10,033 nt of DNA from Comamonadaceae bacterium (GTDB taxonomy: Bacteria > Pseudomonadota > Gammaproteobacteria > Burkholderiales > Burkholderiaceae_C): positions 1 through 10,033 of the forward strand of contig CANCDA010000084.1 of assembly GCA_947374705.1 (NCBI GenBank). Direction: 5' to 3'. Numbering within the stretch: position 1 is the first letter of the stretch; every line of letters starts with the position of its first letter. The translations under genes were made by a program, and so were the position numbers. The notes below the pieces were generated by a model. That model was not told the origin of the DNA, ran no database searches, and saw nothing but the letters and a program-made list of their open reading frames with translations. Of this stretch, positions 1-7,246 are shown piece after piece.

Positions 1-219
1 ATCACGCGCGATGAGGTTTACATCGCCGATGAGGCTTTCTTCACCGGCACAGCCGCCGAGGTCACCCCGATTCGCGAGCTGGACCGCATCGAGCTGGGAC
101 GCGATGACTATGTCGGTTCACGCGGCCCCATCACCGAAAAAATCCAGAGTGCGTTCTTCGACATCGTGCATGGCCGCAACCCCAAGTACGCGCATTGGTT
201 GACGCAGGTGGCCGCATGA
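1..219 (+). CDS. ilvE: Branched-chain amino acid aminotransferase, C-terminal end (partial)
   Basis: This is the last 72 codons of an open frame that enters from the left edge and ends at TGA 217-219. The translation contains YIADEAFFTGTAAEVTPIRE followed by GPITEKIQSAFFDIV and a short hydrophilic tail. The FFTGTAAEVTPIR stretch is the conserved C-terminal signature of class IV PLP-dependent branched-chain aminotransferases, which interconvert valine, leucine and isoleucine with their 2-oxo acids in the cytoplasm using glutamate/2-oxoglutarate. The catalytic lysine and the N-terminal domain lie outside the window. The stop overlaps the ATG of the zinc-finger gene (ATGA at 216-219), which suggests co-transcription and translational coupling. 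The family call is firm. The IlvE name over another class IV aminotransferase rests on the C-terminal signature, the ending style and the neighbouring genes. Confidence 0.93.
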   Translation: MTRDEVYIADEAFFTGTAAEVTPIRELDRIELGRDDYVGSRGPITEKIQSAFFDIVHGRNPKYAHWLTQVAA

Positions 220-422
220 GCAAGAACACGATCGAACTCCTAGCCACAGACCTCAACCACCAGGGCGGTGTGTTCTGCCCCAGCCCCCTGGCCGACATGA
301 AAATCTTGGACAACCACCCCAAGGTCTATCTGGACGTGGCCCGCACCGGCTCGGCCAAGTGCCCCTACTGCGGCACGGTGTACCAGCTCAAGGCGGGCGA
401 GCACGTCAGCGCCAGCCACTAA
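216..422 (+). CDS. Small CHCC-type zinc-finger protein (zf-CHCC family)
   Basis: This is a 68-aa protein. Its pattern is Cys21 (in GGVFCPSP), His34 (DNHPKVYLDV), and Cys49/Cys52 (KCPYCGTVYQL), the C-x12-H-x14-C-x2-C spacing of the zf-CHCC family. That family is related to the C-terminal domain of the mitochondrial complex I accessory subunit NDUFS6. The four residues presumably bind one zinc ion. The role of the free-standing bacterial protein is not established. The start at 216 is favoured over an upstream in-frame GTG/ATG because it makes the ATGA overlap with ilvE, has an AGGTGG ribosome-binding site at 206-211, and gives the usual family length. The ilvE - zinc finger - waaF order is, from memory, common in Burkholderiales, and points to one operon. 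Confidence 0.9.
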   Translation: MSKNTIELLATDLNHQGGVFCPSPLADMKILDNHPKVYLDVARTGSAKCPYCGTVYQLKAGEHVSASH

Positions 423-448
423 ATTAATTGGAATCTGACCCCCATTCT
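420..448. repeat. Short repeat-like motif at the waaF start (tentative)
   Basis: The stretch ATTAATTGGAATCTGACCCC begins at 423, between the zinc-finger stop and the conserved waaF coding sequence. Read on the minus strand its core is GGGGTCAGATTCCAATT. I recall this kind of sequence as recurring in many proteobacterial genomes, often near REP-associated (IS200-like) tyrosine transposases. That is recollection, not a search. There is no transposase and no second copy in the window. If correct, it is a solitary remnant that has replaced the original waaF start and left it with TTG initiation. Confidence 0.35.
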
Positions 449-1453
449 TTGATCATCGCGCCGCAATGGATCGGCGATGCGGTGATGACAGAGCCGCTGC
501 TGCGCCGCCTGCACGCACGTGGTGAGCGGCTCACGGTGGGGGCGCTGCCTTGGGTGGCGCCGGTGTACCGGGCCATGCCACAGGTGGCCGAGGTGATTGA
601 GTTCCCCTTTGCCCACGGCGGCTTGCAGTTCAAGGCTCGGCGCAGTCTGGCGCGGCAAATTGAGGGTCGGTTTGACACCGCCTATGTGTTGCCTAACTCT
701 TTGAAAAGCGCCTTGCTGCCTTTTCTGGCCAGCATCCCCAAGCGCGTGGGCTACCTGGGCGAAGCGCGCTTGGGCCTGCTCACGCATCGCCTGAAAAACC
801 CGCCCAAAACCAAGCGCCCGCCCATGGTGGCGTTTTACTCGGCGCTCAGTGGCGACACCGATGTGGCGGCGGATCGGCCGCAGCTGGTGGTGGATGAAAC
901 CCAGGTGAGCGCCACGCTGGCCCAACTCGGGCTACTGCGCGGCGGCTACCACGTGTTTGTGCCAGGGGCGGAGTACGGCCCCGCCAAGCGCTGGCCTGTC
1001 GGCCATTTTGTCGAGCTAGCCCAGCGCCTCACGCTGCCGGTGGTGTTGCTGGGTTCAGGCAAAGAGGCCGAGTTGTGCGAGACGATTGCGGCACAGGCCC
1101 ATGCGCAGACACACGTTGAACAGTCCGCAATACGCAGCCAAAGCCTGGCAGGTCGCACCTCGTTGATGGAGGCCTTTGCCATCATTGCGGGCGCTAAAAA
1201 CATGGTGAGCAATGACACCGGCTTGATGCACGTGGCCGCCGCCTTGGGCGTGCCGCAAGTGGCGATTTTTGGCTCCAGCAGCCCACTGCACACGCCCCCG
1301 TTAAGTGACGCAGCCCAAGTGCTGTGGCTCAAGAACGACCCCAGCTACCAGCCCCCACTGGACTGCGCGCCCTGCTTCGAGCGCGAATGCCCGCTGGGGC
1401 ATATGCGATGTTTGAAGGATGTAAGCGCCGCCCGGGTGCTTCAAGTTTTATAA
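428..1453 (+). CDS. waaF: ADP-heptose:LPS heptosyltransferase II
   Basis: This is a glycosyltransferase family 9 enzyme that adds the second L-glycero-D-manno-heptose to the inner core of lipopolysaccharide, using ADP-heptose at the cytoplasmic face of the inner membrane. The 341-aa product has the N-terminal acceptor-domain motif IIAPQWIGDAVMTEPLL (residues 9-25), the nucleotide-sugar motif PGAEYGPAKRWP (179-190), SNDTGLMHVAAALGVP (261-276), and the Cys-rich ending CAPCFERECPLGHMRCL (313-329) typical of WaaF. No ATG is available. A TAA at 425-427 lies directly before a TTG at 428, and a second in-frame TTG is at 449. Starting at 449 would give a first residue much closer to the conserved IIAP motif, as in most WaaF proteins. 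Neither TTG has a convincing Shine-Dalgarno. It lies five bases after the zinc-finger gene, so it is probably translated from the same mRNA. The start region carries a repeat-like motif (see the separate entry). Confidence 0.93.
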   Translation: MESDPHSLIIAPQWIGDAVMTEPLLRRLHARGERLTVGALPWVAPVYRAMPQVAEVIEFPFAHGGLQFKARRSLARQIEGRFDTAYVLPNSLKSALLPFLASIPKRVGYLGEARLGLLTHRLKNPPKTKRPPMVAFYSALSGDTDVAADRPQLVVDETQVSATLAQLGLLRGGYHVFVPGAEYGPAKRWPVGHFVELAQRLTLPVVLLGSGKEAELCETIAAQAHAQTHVEQSAIRSQSLAGRTSLMEAFAIIAGAKNMVSNDTGLMHVAAALGVPQVAIFGSSSPLHTPPLSDAAQVLWLKNDPSYQPPLDCAPCFERECPLGHMRCLKDVSAARVLQVL

Positions 1454-1510
1454 GCAGCGACGAACGTCAGTCGATAAAACCAAGGGATTCAGGCTCGTCA
1501 ACCGGTAACT

Positions 1511-2428
1511 TCAAGCCGTCAACCGCGTCAACGCCTCCTGGTATTTGGCGGAGGTGTTTTCAATCACCTCCAGCGGCAGCGCCGGTGCAGGGGCAGTCTT
1601 GCCCCAGGGTTGGCCATTGACGGTGGCTGTTTCCAGCCAGTCGCGCAGAAACTGCTTGTCGTAACTGGGCGGGTTTTTGCCTTCATTGAAGGCTTGCGTG
1701 TAGGACTCCAGCGGCCAGTAGCGTGAGGAGTCGGGGGTGAGCACTTCGTCCATCAACACCAGCGTGCCGTCTTTGTCCAGACCGAACTCGAACTTGGTGT
1801 CGGCAATGATGATGCCTTTTTTCAGGGCGATTTCGCTGGCGGCTTGGTAGATGGCGATGGAGATGTCGCGGATGCGGGCGGCCAAGTCCAGGCCGATCAT
1901 GTCCACGGTTTTCTCGAAGGTGATGTTCTCGTCGTGCTCGCCCATGTCGGCCTTGGCGGCGGGGGTGTAGATGGGTTGGAGCAGTTGGCTGGCGTTCTTC
2001 AGGCCGGCGGGCAATGGGACGCCGCACACCGCCTGGTTGGCTTGGTATTCGGCCCAGCCGCTACCGGCCAGATAACCGCGCACCACGGCCTCCACCGGGA
2101 TCGGCTTGAGTCGCTTGACCAGCATGGAGCGGCCTGTGACCTGCGCCACTTCGGCAGCGCTCACCACGCTCTCGGGCGCTTCACCGGTCAGGTGATTGGG
2201 GCAAATGTGGCCGAGCTTGTCAAACCAAAACAGCGCCATCTGCGTTAGCAGCGCGCCCTTGCCGGGAATGGGCTCGCCCATGATGACGTCAAACGCGCTG
2301 ATGCGGTCACTGGCCACCATCAGCAGGCGGTCGTCGCCCACAGCGTAGTTGTCGCGTACTTTGCCGCGCGCGAGCAAGGGCAGGGAGGTGAGGGCGGAGG
2401 TGTGCAGGGCAGTGGTCATGGTGGGCAT
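1511..2428 (-). CDS. purC: Phosphoribosylaminoimidazole-succinocarboxamide (SAICAR) synthase
   Basis: This enzyme catalyses the ATP-dependent condensation of CAIR with L-aspartate to SAICAR in de novo purine synthesis in the cytoplasm. The 305-aa product has the N-terminal ARGKVRDNYAV nucleotide-binding region (20-30) and SDRISAFDVIM (40-50). It also has family signature 1 PIPVEAVVRGYLAGSGW (109-125) and signature 2 IIIADTKFEFGLD (206-218), followed by MDEVLTPDSSRYW (226-238). At about 300 aa it is the long form found in many beta-proteobacteria and yeast, longer than the roughly 237-aa E. coli enzyme. The start could be the ATG at 2428 or the next one at 2419; both lack a clear ribosome-binding site. 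It lies 56 bases downstream of fba on the same strand, with a hairpin in between, and converges on waaF with a 57-base gap. purE and purK, which often follow purC, are absent here. Confidence 0.97.
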   Translation of the reverse strand: MPTMTTALHTSALTSLPLLARGKVRDNYAVGDDRLLMVASDRISAFDVIMGEPIPGKGALLTQMALFWFDKLGHICPNHLTGEAPESVVSAAEVAQVTGRSMLVKRLKPIPVEAVVRGYLAGSGWAEYQANQAVCGVPLPAGLKNASQLLQPIYTPAAKADMGEHDENITFEKTVDMIGLDLAARIRDISIAIYQAASEIALKKGIIIADTKFEFGLDKDGTLVLMDEVLTPDSSRYWPLESYTQAFNEGKNPPSYDKQFLRDWLETATVNGQPWGKTAPAPALPLEVIENTSAKYQEALTRLTA

Positions 2429-2437
2429 AAATGAGAA

Positions 2438-2463
2438 AGGCCCGGGGCAAGCGCGCCGGGCCT
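2438..2463 (-). terminator. GC-rich hairpin between fba and purC (terminator or attenuator)
   Basis: A perfect 8-bp stem is formed by AGGCCCGG (2438-2445) and CCGGGCCT (2456-2463) around a 10-nt loop. Read in the direction of fba and purC, it starts 22 bases after the fba stop and is followed by TTTCTC, a weak U-run. It ends about 10 bases before the purC ATG. This could be an intrinsic terminator for fba with partial read-through into purC, or an RNA structure affecting purC translation. The stem is certain; the function is inferred. Confidence 0.5.
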
Positions 2464-2484
2464 GGGATTATCGCAAGTTGAAGA

Positions 2485-3549
2485 TCAGTTCACCACTTGG
2501 GCCAGCTCACCCTTGGCGTAACGGGCGGCCACAATTTGCAGGCTCTCACCCTTGATTTTGGCGCCCTGGCCTTCGCAACCGAACTGGAGGTAGCGCTCTT
2601 TGCAAATGGCTTTGGCCGCTTCGCGCGCAGGTTTTAGCCATTCACGGGCATCAAATTTTTCGGGGTTTTGTGCCATGAACTTACGCACGGCGGCGGTCAT
2701 GGCCAGGCGGATGTCGGTGTCGATGTTGATTTTGCGCACGCCGAACTGAATGGCTTTTTGAATTTCTTCCACCGGCACGCCGTAGGTTTCTTTCATGTTG
2801 CCGCCAAACTCGCGAATGATGGCCAACAAGTCTTGCGGCACGCTGGACGAGCCATGCATCACCAGATGGGTGTTGGGAATGCGCTTGTGGATCGCCATGA
2901 TGCGGTCGATGGCCAGAATGTCGCCGGTGGGCTTGCGCGTGAACTTGTAGGCGCCGTGACTGGTACCGATGGCAATGGCCAGGGCGTCCAGGTGGGTGCG
3001 TTTGACGAAGTCGGCAGCTTGCTCGGGATCGGTCAGTAATTGTTCACGCGTCATAACGGCATCGGTGCCGTGGCCGTCTTCCTTGTCCCCTTGCATGGTC
3101 TCCAGTGAACCCAGGCAGCCGAGTTCGCCCTCGACCGTGATGCCCAGGCGGTGGGCCATGGCCACCACTTTTTTGGTCACGTCCACGTTGTACTCGTAGT
3201 CGGCAATGGTCTTGCCGTCGGCCATGAGCGAGCCGTCCATCATCACCGAGCTAAAGCCCAAGTCAATCGCGCCTTTGCACACGTCCGGGCTCTGGCCGTG
3301 GTCTTGGTGCATCACCACGGGGATGTTGGGGTAGCTCTCCACCGCCGCTTGAATCAGGTGCTTCAAGAAGCCCTCGCCCGCGTACTTGCGCGCCCCCGCA
3401 CTGGCTTGCAAGATCACCGGTGCGCCGGTTTCTTTGGCAGCCTCCATCACGGCCTGAACTTGCTCCAGATTGTTGACGTTGAAAGCTGGAATACCGTAGC
3501 TGTTAACAGCGGCGTGGTCCAGCAGCTCGCGCATCGAAACGAGTGCCAT
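2485..3549 (-). CDS. fba: Fructose-bisphosphate aldolase, class II (Calvin-cycle subtype)
   Basis: This zinc-dependent aldolase reversibly splits fructose 1,6-bisphosphate into dihydroxyacetone phosphate and glyceraldehyde 3-phosphate; the same subtype (CbbA) also serves sedoheptulose bisphosphate in the Calvin cycle. The 354-aa product has the N-terminal NSYGIPAFNVNN motif (16-27) and HQDHG (81-85) with the catalytic Asp83 and zinc ligand His84. It also has GTSHGAYKF with His198, MHGSSSVP with His232, and the phosphate-binding KINIDTD loop (273-279). The start is well supported: GAGGAAA (minus strand, 3561-3555) stands five bases before the ATG. A TAAAAT hexamer on the minus strand at 3608-3603 could be its -10 box. 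It diverges from the cyclase gene across 163 bases and is followed by purC. Being the Calvin subtype does not by itself show autotrophy; heterotrophic Burkholderiales use it for glycolysis and gluconeogenesis. Confidence 0.97.
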   Translation of the reverse strand: MALVSMRELLDHAAVNSYGIPAFNVNNLEQVQAVMEAAKETGAPVILQASAGARKYAGEGFLKHLIQAAVESYPNIPVVMHQDHGQSPDVCKGAIDLGFSSVMMDGSLMADGKTIADYEYNVDVTKKVVAMAHRLGITVEGELGCLGSLETMQGDKEDGHGTDAVMTREQLLTDPEQAADFVKRTHLDALAIAIGTSHGAYKFTRKPTGDILAIDRIMAIHKRIPNTHLVMHGSSSVPQDLLAIIREFGGNMKETYGVPVEEIQKAIQFGVRKINIDTDIRLAMTAAVRKFMAQNPEKFDAREWLKPAREAAKAICKERYLQFGCEGQGAKIKGESLQIVAARYAKGELAQVVN

Positions 3550-3712
3550 GGTGATTTCCTCGGAAAGAGTGGGGGACGGTTAAGTAACTGAATGAAGGCC
3601 TGATTTTAGCGGTTGAAGCGAGAACACCTACCACACCGCCCCTTGAATCAACGACAATAAGGCGCATAGCCATAAGCCCAGATAGGGAGTTTGTCGGTCT
3701 GGAGTTGAAAAA
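3550..3712. promoter_or_regulatory. Divergent intergenic region between fba and the cyclase gene
   Basis: This 163-base gap must hold the promoters for both genes. On the minus strand TAAAAT (3608-3603) matches five of six bases of a sigma-70 -10 box, 54 bases upstream of the fba ATG, but no good -35 lies at the proper distance. On the plus strand TTGAAT (3643-3648) is a possible -35 with only a poor -10 (CATAGC, about 3665-3670). A clear GGAG ribosome-binding site for the cyclase lies at 3701-3704. Individual promoter boxes are weakly supported. Confidence 0.4.
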
Positions 3713-6700
3713 ATGAACTTTGAAGAAGTGCTAAACCAGGCAATTGCACTGATCGAACGTCAAGGGCGTGTGTCTTACCGGGCCTTGGCGCGACAGTTCG
3801 AGCTCGATGAGCTGTACCTGGAAGACCTTAAAACCGAGATTGTTGATGTGCTGCAACTGGCCACAGACGAAGGCGGTAAGCTGCTGGTCTGGGCTGGGGG
3901 GGCAAGCGCACCTCGCGCGGTGAACGCAGCCTCTGCCACCGAACCTCCCGTCGCAGCTTCCACCGATTCCGCGCCAAAGTCTGCATCCTCTGCATCCTCT
4001 GCGCCCGTTGCGCCCGTTGCGCCTGCCCCCATCGCTGCGTCTGCCCGTGCCAAGCCGGTTGCTGCGACGCCGGCATCGACGCCAATGGCACTGGTCGAGC
4101 CTGAAGGACGACAAGCCGAGCGCCGTCAATTGACGCTGATGTTTTGCGATCTGGTGGACTCCACCACACTGTCCACCAAGCTTGACCCCGAAGATTTGCG
4201 GGACGTGGTGCAGGCCTACCAGTCCATGTGCGCCACGGTCGTGCAGCGCTTTGATGGCCACATTGCGCACTACTTGGGCGATGGCATCGTGGTCTATTTT
4301 GGCTACCCCTCGGCGCACGAGGACAGCGGTTGGAGGGCCATGCAGTCCAGCCTGGAGCTTGTTGCGGGCCTGGACGACATGAACCGCAAACTGATTGCTC
4401 GCTACGGTGTGGCGCTGGCCGTGCGTGTCGGTGTGCATACCGGGCAAGTCGTGGTGGGCGAAATGGGGGCCGGTGGTCGCCGTGAAAACATGGCCTTGGG
4501 CGATACGCCCAACATTGCCGCCCGGATTCAGGCCTTGGCTCAACCCAATACGGTGTGGGTCTCCGAGACCACTTTGCACCTGGCACCCAATCGGTTCAAA
4601 TTCATTGCCCAAGGTTCGCCCGCGCTCAAGGGCGTGACCCAGCCGATAGAGCTGTATCAGGTGCTTGAAGGTGATGCCGCACCCCGCGCTGCGGTCAGAC
4701 GCACCGAGCTGGTGGGCCGCAAATCCGAGGCGCTGCTGTTGCAAGCGCGCTGGACTCAGAGCCACGACGGCCGTGGACAGGCCGTGGTGCTCAGCGGCGA
4801 GCCCGGTATTGGCAAATCGCGCTTGGTGGACGGCGTGCGCGCCCAGGCTTTGGCCGAGGGCGCTCAGTGCATTGAGTGGCAGTGTGCGGCGCACCACGCC
4901 AACAATGCCCTGTACCCGGTCATCCAGCACTTTGAGCGTTTCCTGGGTTTGGAGCGTGGCGACACGGCGCTGGCCAAGTTCGAGAAGATTGAACAGTTTT
5001 TGACCCGTTACGCGTTTGCCAACGAGCGTTCGGCCCCCTTGCTGGCGCGCATGCTGTCGGTGCCCGTGTCTGAGCATGTGAAAGCGGCTGCAGCCAATCC
5101 GCAGCAAGACAAGCAGCAGACGCTGGAGCTGTTGACCGACTGGCTGATTGAATCGGCAGGGCGTAATGCCTTGTTGTTTGTGGTTGAAGACTTGCAGTGG
5201 GGCGACCCCTCCACCATTGAGCTGCTCAGCCTGGTGCTCGACCAGGTACCCACCGCGTCGGTGCTGGCGCTGCTGACCTGTCGCCCCGAGTTTCAAGCGC
5301 CCTGGGCACCGCGTCAGTACCTGAGCTTCCTCACGCTGGATCGCCTGACCAAGGCGCAAACCGAGGTCATGATCACGACCCTCATGGGCGGCGCGCGCCT
5401 GCCTGAAGAAGTGGTGCAACAAATTGTGGTCAAGACCGACGGCATCCCGCTGTTCGTGGAAGAGTTGGTCAAGATGCTGATGGGCTCGGACCTGCTCAGC
5501 CCGCAGCCTAACGGCTATGGCCTGCGTGGGCCGCTGCCAGAGTTGGCCATCCCCTCGACCTTGCAAGACTCTTTGATGGCGCGGCTGGATCGGCTGTCTT
5601 CCACCCGCGAGACGGCTCAATTGGCTGCCACTATAGGGCGCGAGTTTTCTTTTGAGCTGATTCGTGCGGTTTCGCCGCTGGACGAAGCCACATTGCGACT
5701 GGCGCTGTCGCAGTTGGCAGAGGCCGAGCTGATTTACCGGCGGGGTTCGGCGGCCAATACGATGTACCTGTTCAAGCACGCGATGATTTTGGATGCGGCT
5801 TACCAGTCGCTCTTGAAGAGTCGGCGGCAGATTTACCATCAAAAAATCGCCCTGGTGCTGGAGGCACAGTTCCCCACCACTCGAGACACCCAGCCCGAAC
5901 TGCTGGCCCACCATTTCAGCGAGGCGGGCCAGATCGAACAGGCGGTGGACTACTGGCACAAAGCGGGTCAACGCTCCATCCAGCGCTCGGCCAACATCGA
6001 AGCCATCGCCTCGCTCTCGCGCGGGCTGGAGTTGGTGGATCGCTTGCCTGAGGGCTTGCCACGGGTTCAGCGCGAACTCGATTTGCGCGTGGCCATCGGC
6101 ATTCCCCTGGTGGCGACCAAGGGTTATGCCGCAGCGGACGTGGAGCGCACCTACACCCGCGCGCAAGAGCTGAGCTTGCAGGTGGAAGAGTCGCCCCAGT
6201 TGCCCAACATCATTTGGGGGCTGTGGGTGTTCTACCTCACGGGTGGCCCGCTGGACACGGCCATTCGCATTGCCGAGCAGTACCGCGAACTGGCCGAAAA
6301 ACGCCAAGAAACGCCCTTGCTGCTAGAGACCTGCCAACTCATTGGCATTCCCAGTTTTTACATGGGCGAGTTTGCCAAAGCGCGGCCCATTTTGGAGCGC
6401 GGTGCGGCCATGTACGACGCTGCTTTGCACCATAGTCTGGTGTTTGAGCACGGTGGCGCCGACACCGGCGTGGCCATCATGACGCACGAGGCGCTCACGG
6501 TGTGGGCGCTGGGCCAGCCCGACCGGGCGCGGGAACGAATGGCCGCGGCCATGGCCTGCGCACGCAGCCTCTCGCACCCGTTCACCATGGCCTTTGTTTT
6601 GTACTACCACGCGTGGCTTGAGAAGCTGTGTGGCGACGATGAGGCTGTGCGCGTTGCCACGGCGGAGGCCGTCGGCATTTGCGACGAGCACGGCTTCCCG

Positions 6701-7246
6701 TTCTGGGGCCTGTCCAGCGCCGCCTTGCGCGGCAGTACCTGGACAGACGCGGCCAGCGCTGAAGAAGGCATTGCCGCCATGAAAAACGTGTTGGCCTTGT
6801 ACGCCGGGGCGGGTGCCGAGCTGTGCCGTCCGTCCCTGCTGTGCCTGATGGCCCAGGCCCTGGCCGCAACAGGCCAGCCTCAGCAAGGCTTGGACGTCTT
6901 GACCGAAGCCTTGGCTGCCATGGACAAGGGCCAGGAGCGCTGGTGGCAGGCCGAGGCTCACCGTCTGCGTGGCGAACTGCTCCTCATGCTGGAGGGCGAT
7001 CACACCGACGAGGTCGAAGCGGCATTTGAAGAAGCCCTGGCGGTGGCCAAGGCGCAGCAGTCGCCCGCATGGACTTTGCGTGCGGCCAGCAGCTTGCTGC
7101 GCCATCGCAGCCAAGCTGGTGAGCCAACTTTGGCGCAAACCCAGGCCTTATCCTTGGCTTATGGGCGTTTCTCGGAAGGGTTTGAAACCGCTGACCTGCG
7201 CCAGGCCAAAGTCTTGCTCAAGGCGTCCGAATTGCTGGCGGCTTGA
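3713..7246 (+). CDS. Multidomain class III nucleotide cyclase - AAA/STAND ATPase - TPR protein
   Basis: This is a 1177-aa cytoplasmic signalling protein with no signal peptide or membrane segment. Residues 1-60 form a compact helical, HTH-like domain seen at the front of such proteins (MNFEEVLNQAIALIERQGRV). Residues 65-130 are an Ala/Pro/Ser linker. Residues 136-318 are a class III cyclase domain with metal-binding Asp146 (MFCDLVDST) and Asp190 (YLGDGIVVYF), plus Asn267 and Arg271 (PNIAAR) for the transition state. The positions that normally hold the adenine-specifying Lys and Asp are His186 and Met260, so whether it makes cAMP, cGMP or anything is uncertain. Residues 330-530 carry an ATPase with Walker A GEPGIGKS (362-369) and Walker B LLFVVEDLQW (487-496). 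A winged-helix-like segment follows near 605-700, then helical TPR-like repeats to the end. The family is COG2114 plus COG3899 style. The GGAG at 3701-3704, eight bases before the ATG, supports the start. It stands alone, divergent from fba. Confidence 0.92.
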   Translation: MNFEEVLNQAIALIERQGRVSYRALARQFELDELYLEDLKTEIVDVLQLATDEGGKLLVWAGGASAPRAVNAASATEPPVAASTDSAPKSASSASSAPVAPVAPAPIAASARAKPVAATPASTPMALVEPEGRQAERRQLTLMFCDLVDSTTLSTKLDPEDLRDVVQAYQSMCATVVQRFDGHIAHYLGDGIVVYFGYPSAHEDSGWRAMQSSLELVAGLDDMNRKLIARYGVALAVRVGVHTGQVVVGEMGAGGRRENMALGDTPNIAARIQALAQPNTVWVSETTLHLAPNRFKFIAQGSPALKGVTQPIELYQVLEGDAAPRAAVRRTELVGRKSEALLLQARWTQSHDGRGQAVVLSGEPGIGKSRLVDGVRAQALAEGAQCIEWQCAAHHANNALYPVIQHFERFLGLERGDTALAKFEKIEQFLTRYAFANERSAPLLARMLSVPVSEHVKAAAANPQQDKQQTLELLTDWLIESAGRNALLFVVEDLQWGDPSTIELLSLVLDQVPTASVLALLTCRPEFQAPWAPRQYLSFLTLDRLTKAQTEVMITTLMGGARLPEEVVQQIVVKTDGIPLFVEELVKMLMGSDLLSPQPNGYGLRGPLPELAIPSTLQDSLMARLDRLSSTRETAQLAATIGREFSFELIRAVSPLDEATLRLALSQLAEAELIYRRGSAANTMYLFKHAMILDAAYQSLLKSRRQIYHQKIALVLEAQFPTTRDTQPELLAHHFSEAGQIEQAVDYWHKAGQRSIQRSANIEAIASLSRGLELVDRLPEGLPRVQRELDLRVAIGIPLVATKGYAAADVERTYTRAQELSLQVEESPQLPNIIWGLWVFYLTGGPLDTAIRIAEQYRELAEKRQETPLLLETCQLIGIPSFYMGEFAKARPILERGAAMYDAALHHSLVFEHGGADTGVAIMTHEALTVWALGQPDRARERMAAAMACARSLSHPFTMAFVLYYHAWLEKLCGDDEAVRVATAEAVGICDEHGFPFWGLSSAALRGSTWTDAASAEEGIAAMKNVLALYAGAGAELCRPSLLCLMAQALAATGQPQQGLDVLTEALAAMDKGQERWWQAEAHRLRGELLLMLEGDHTDEVEAAFEEALAVAKAQQSPAWTLRAASSLLRHRSQAGEPTLAQTQALSLAYGRFSEGFETADLRQAKVLLKASELLAA
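3983..4018 (+). repeat. Two 9-bp tandem duplications in the cyclase linker
   Basis: GCATCCTCT occurs twice head to tail (3983-4000), followed directly by GCGCCCGTT twice (4001-4018) and a near copy GCGCCTGCC. They are in frame and encode ASS-ASS-APV-APV-APA in the low-complexity linker between the N-terminal domain and the cyclase domain. Perfect short tandem repeats of codon-multiple length can change copy number by slippage without breaking the frame. Confidence 0.85.

Noticed and set aside
1454..1510. Possible bidirectional terminator between waaF and purC
   Set aside because: The only inverted repeat, GACG-AA-CGTC, has a two-base loop and no U-run.
5629..5638. CACTATAGGG, matching the core of a phage T7 promoter
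   Set aside because: Only ten bases match, it lies inside conserved coding sequence, and there is no phage polymerase or vector context; chance match.
3731..6307. An 858-codon open frame on the minus strand, antisense to the cyclase gene
   Set aside because: The plus-strand frame has clear cyclase and ATPase motifs. The antisense product is rich in Arg, Gln, Gly and His with no recognisable domain, as expected from codon bias in GC-rich DNA.
6323..7138. A 271-codon minus-strand open frame opposite the TPR region
   Set aside because: It has no family resemblance and unusual composition; it is a shadow of the plus-strand gene.
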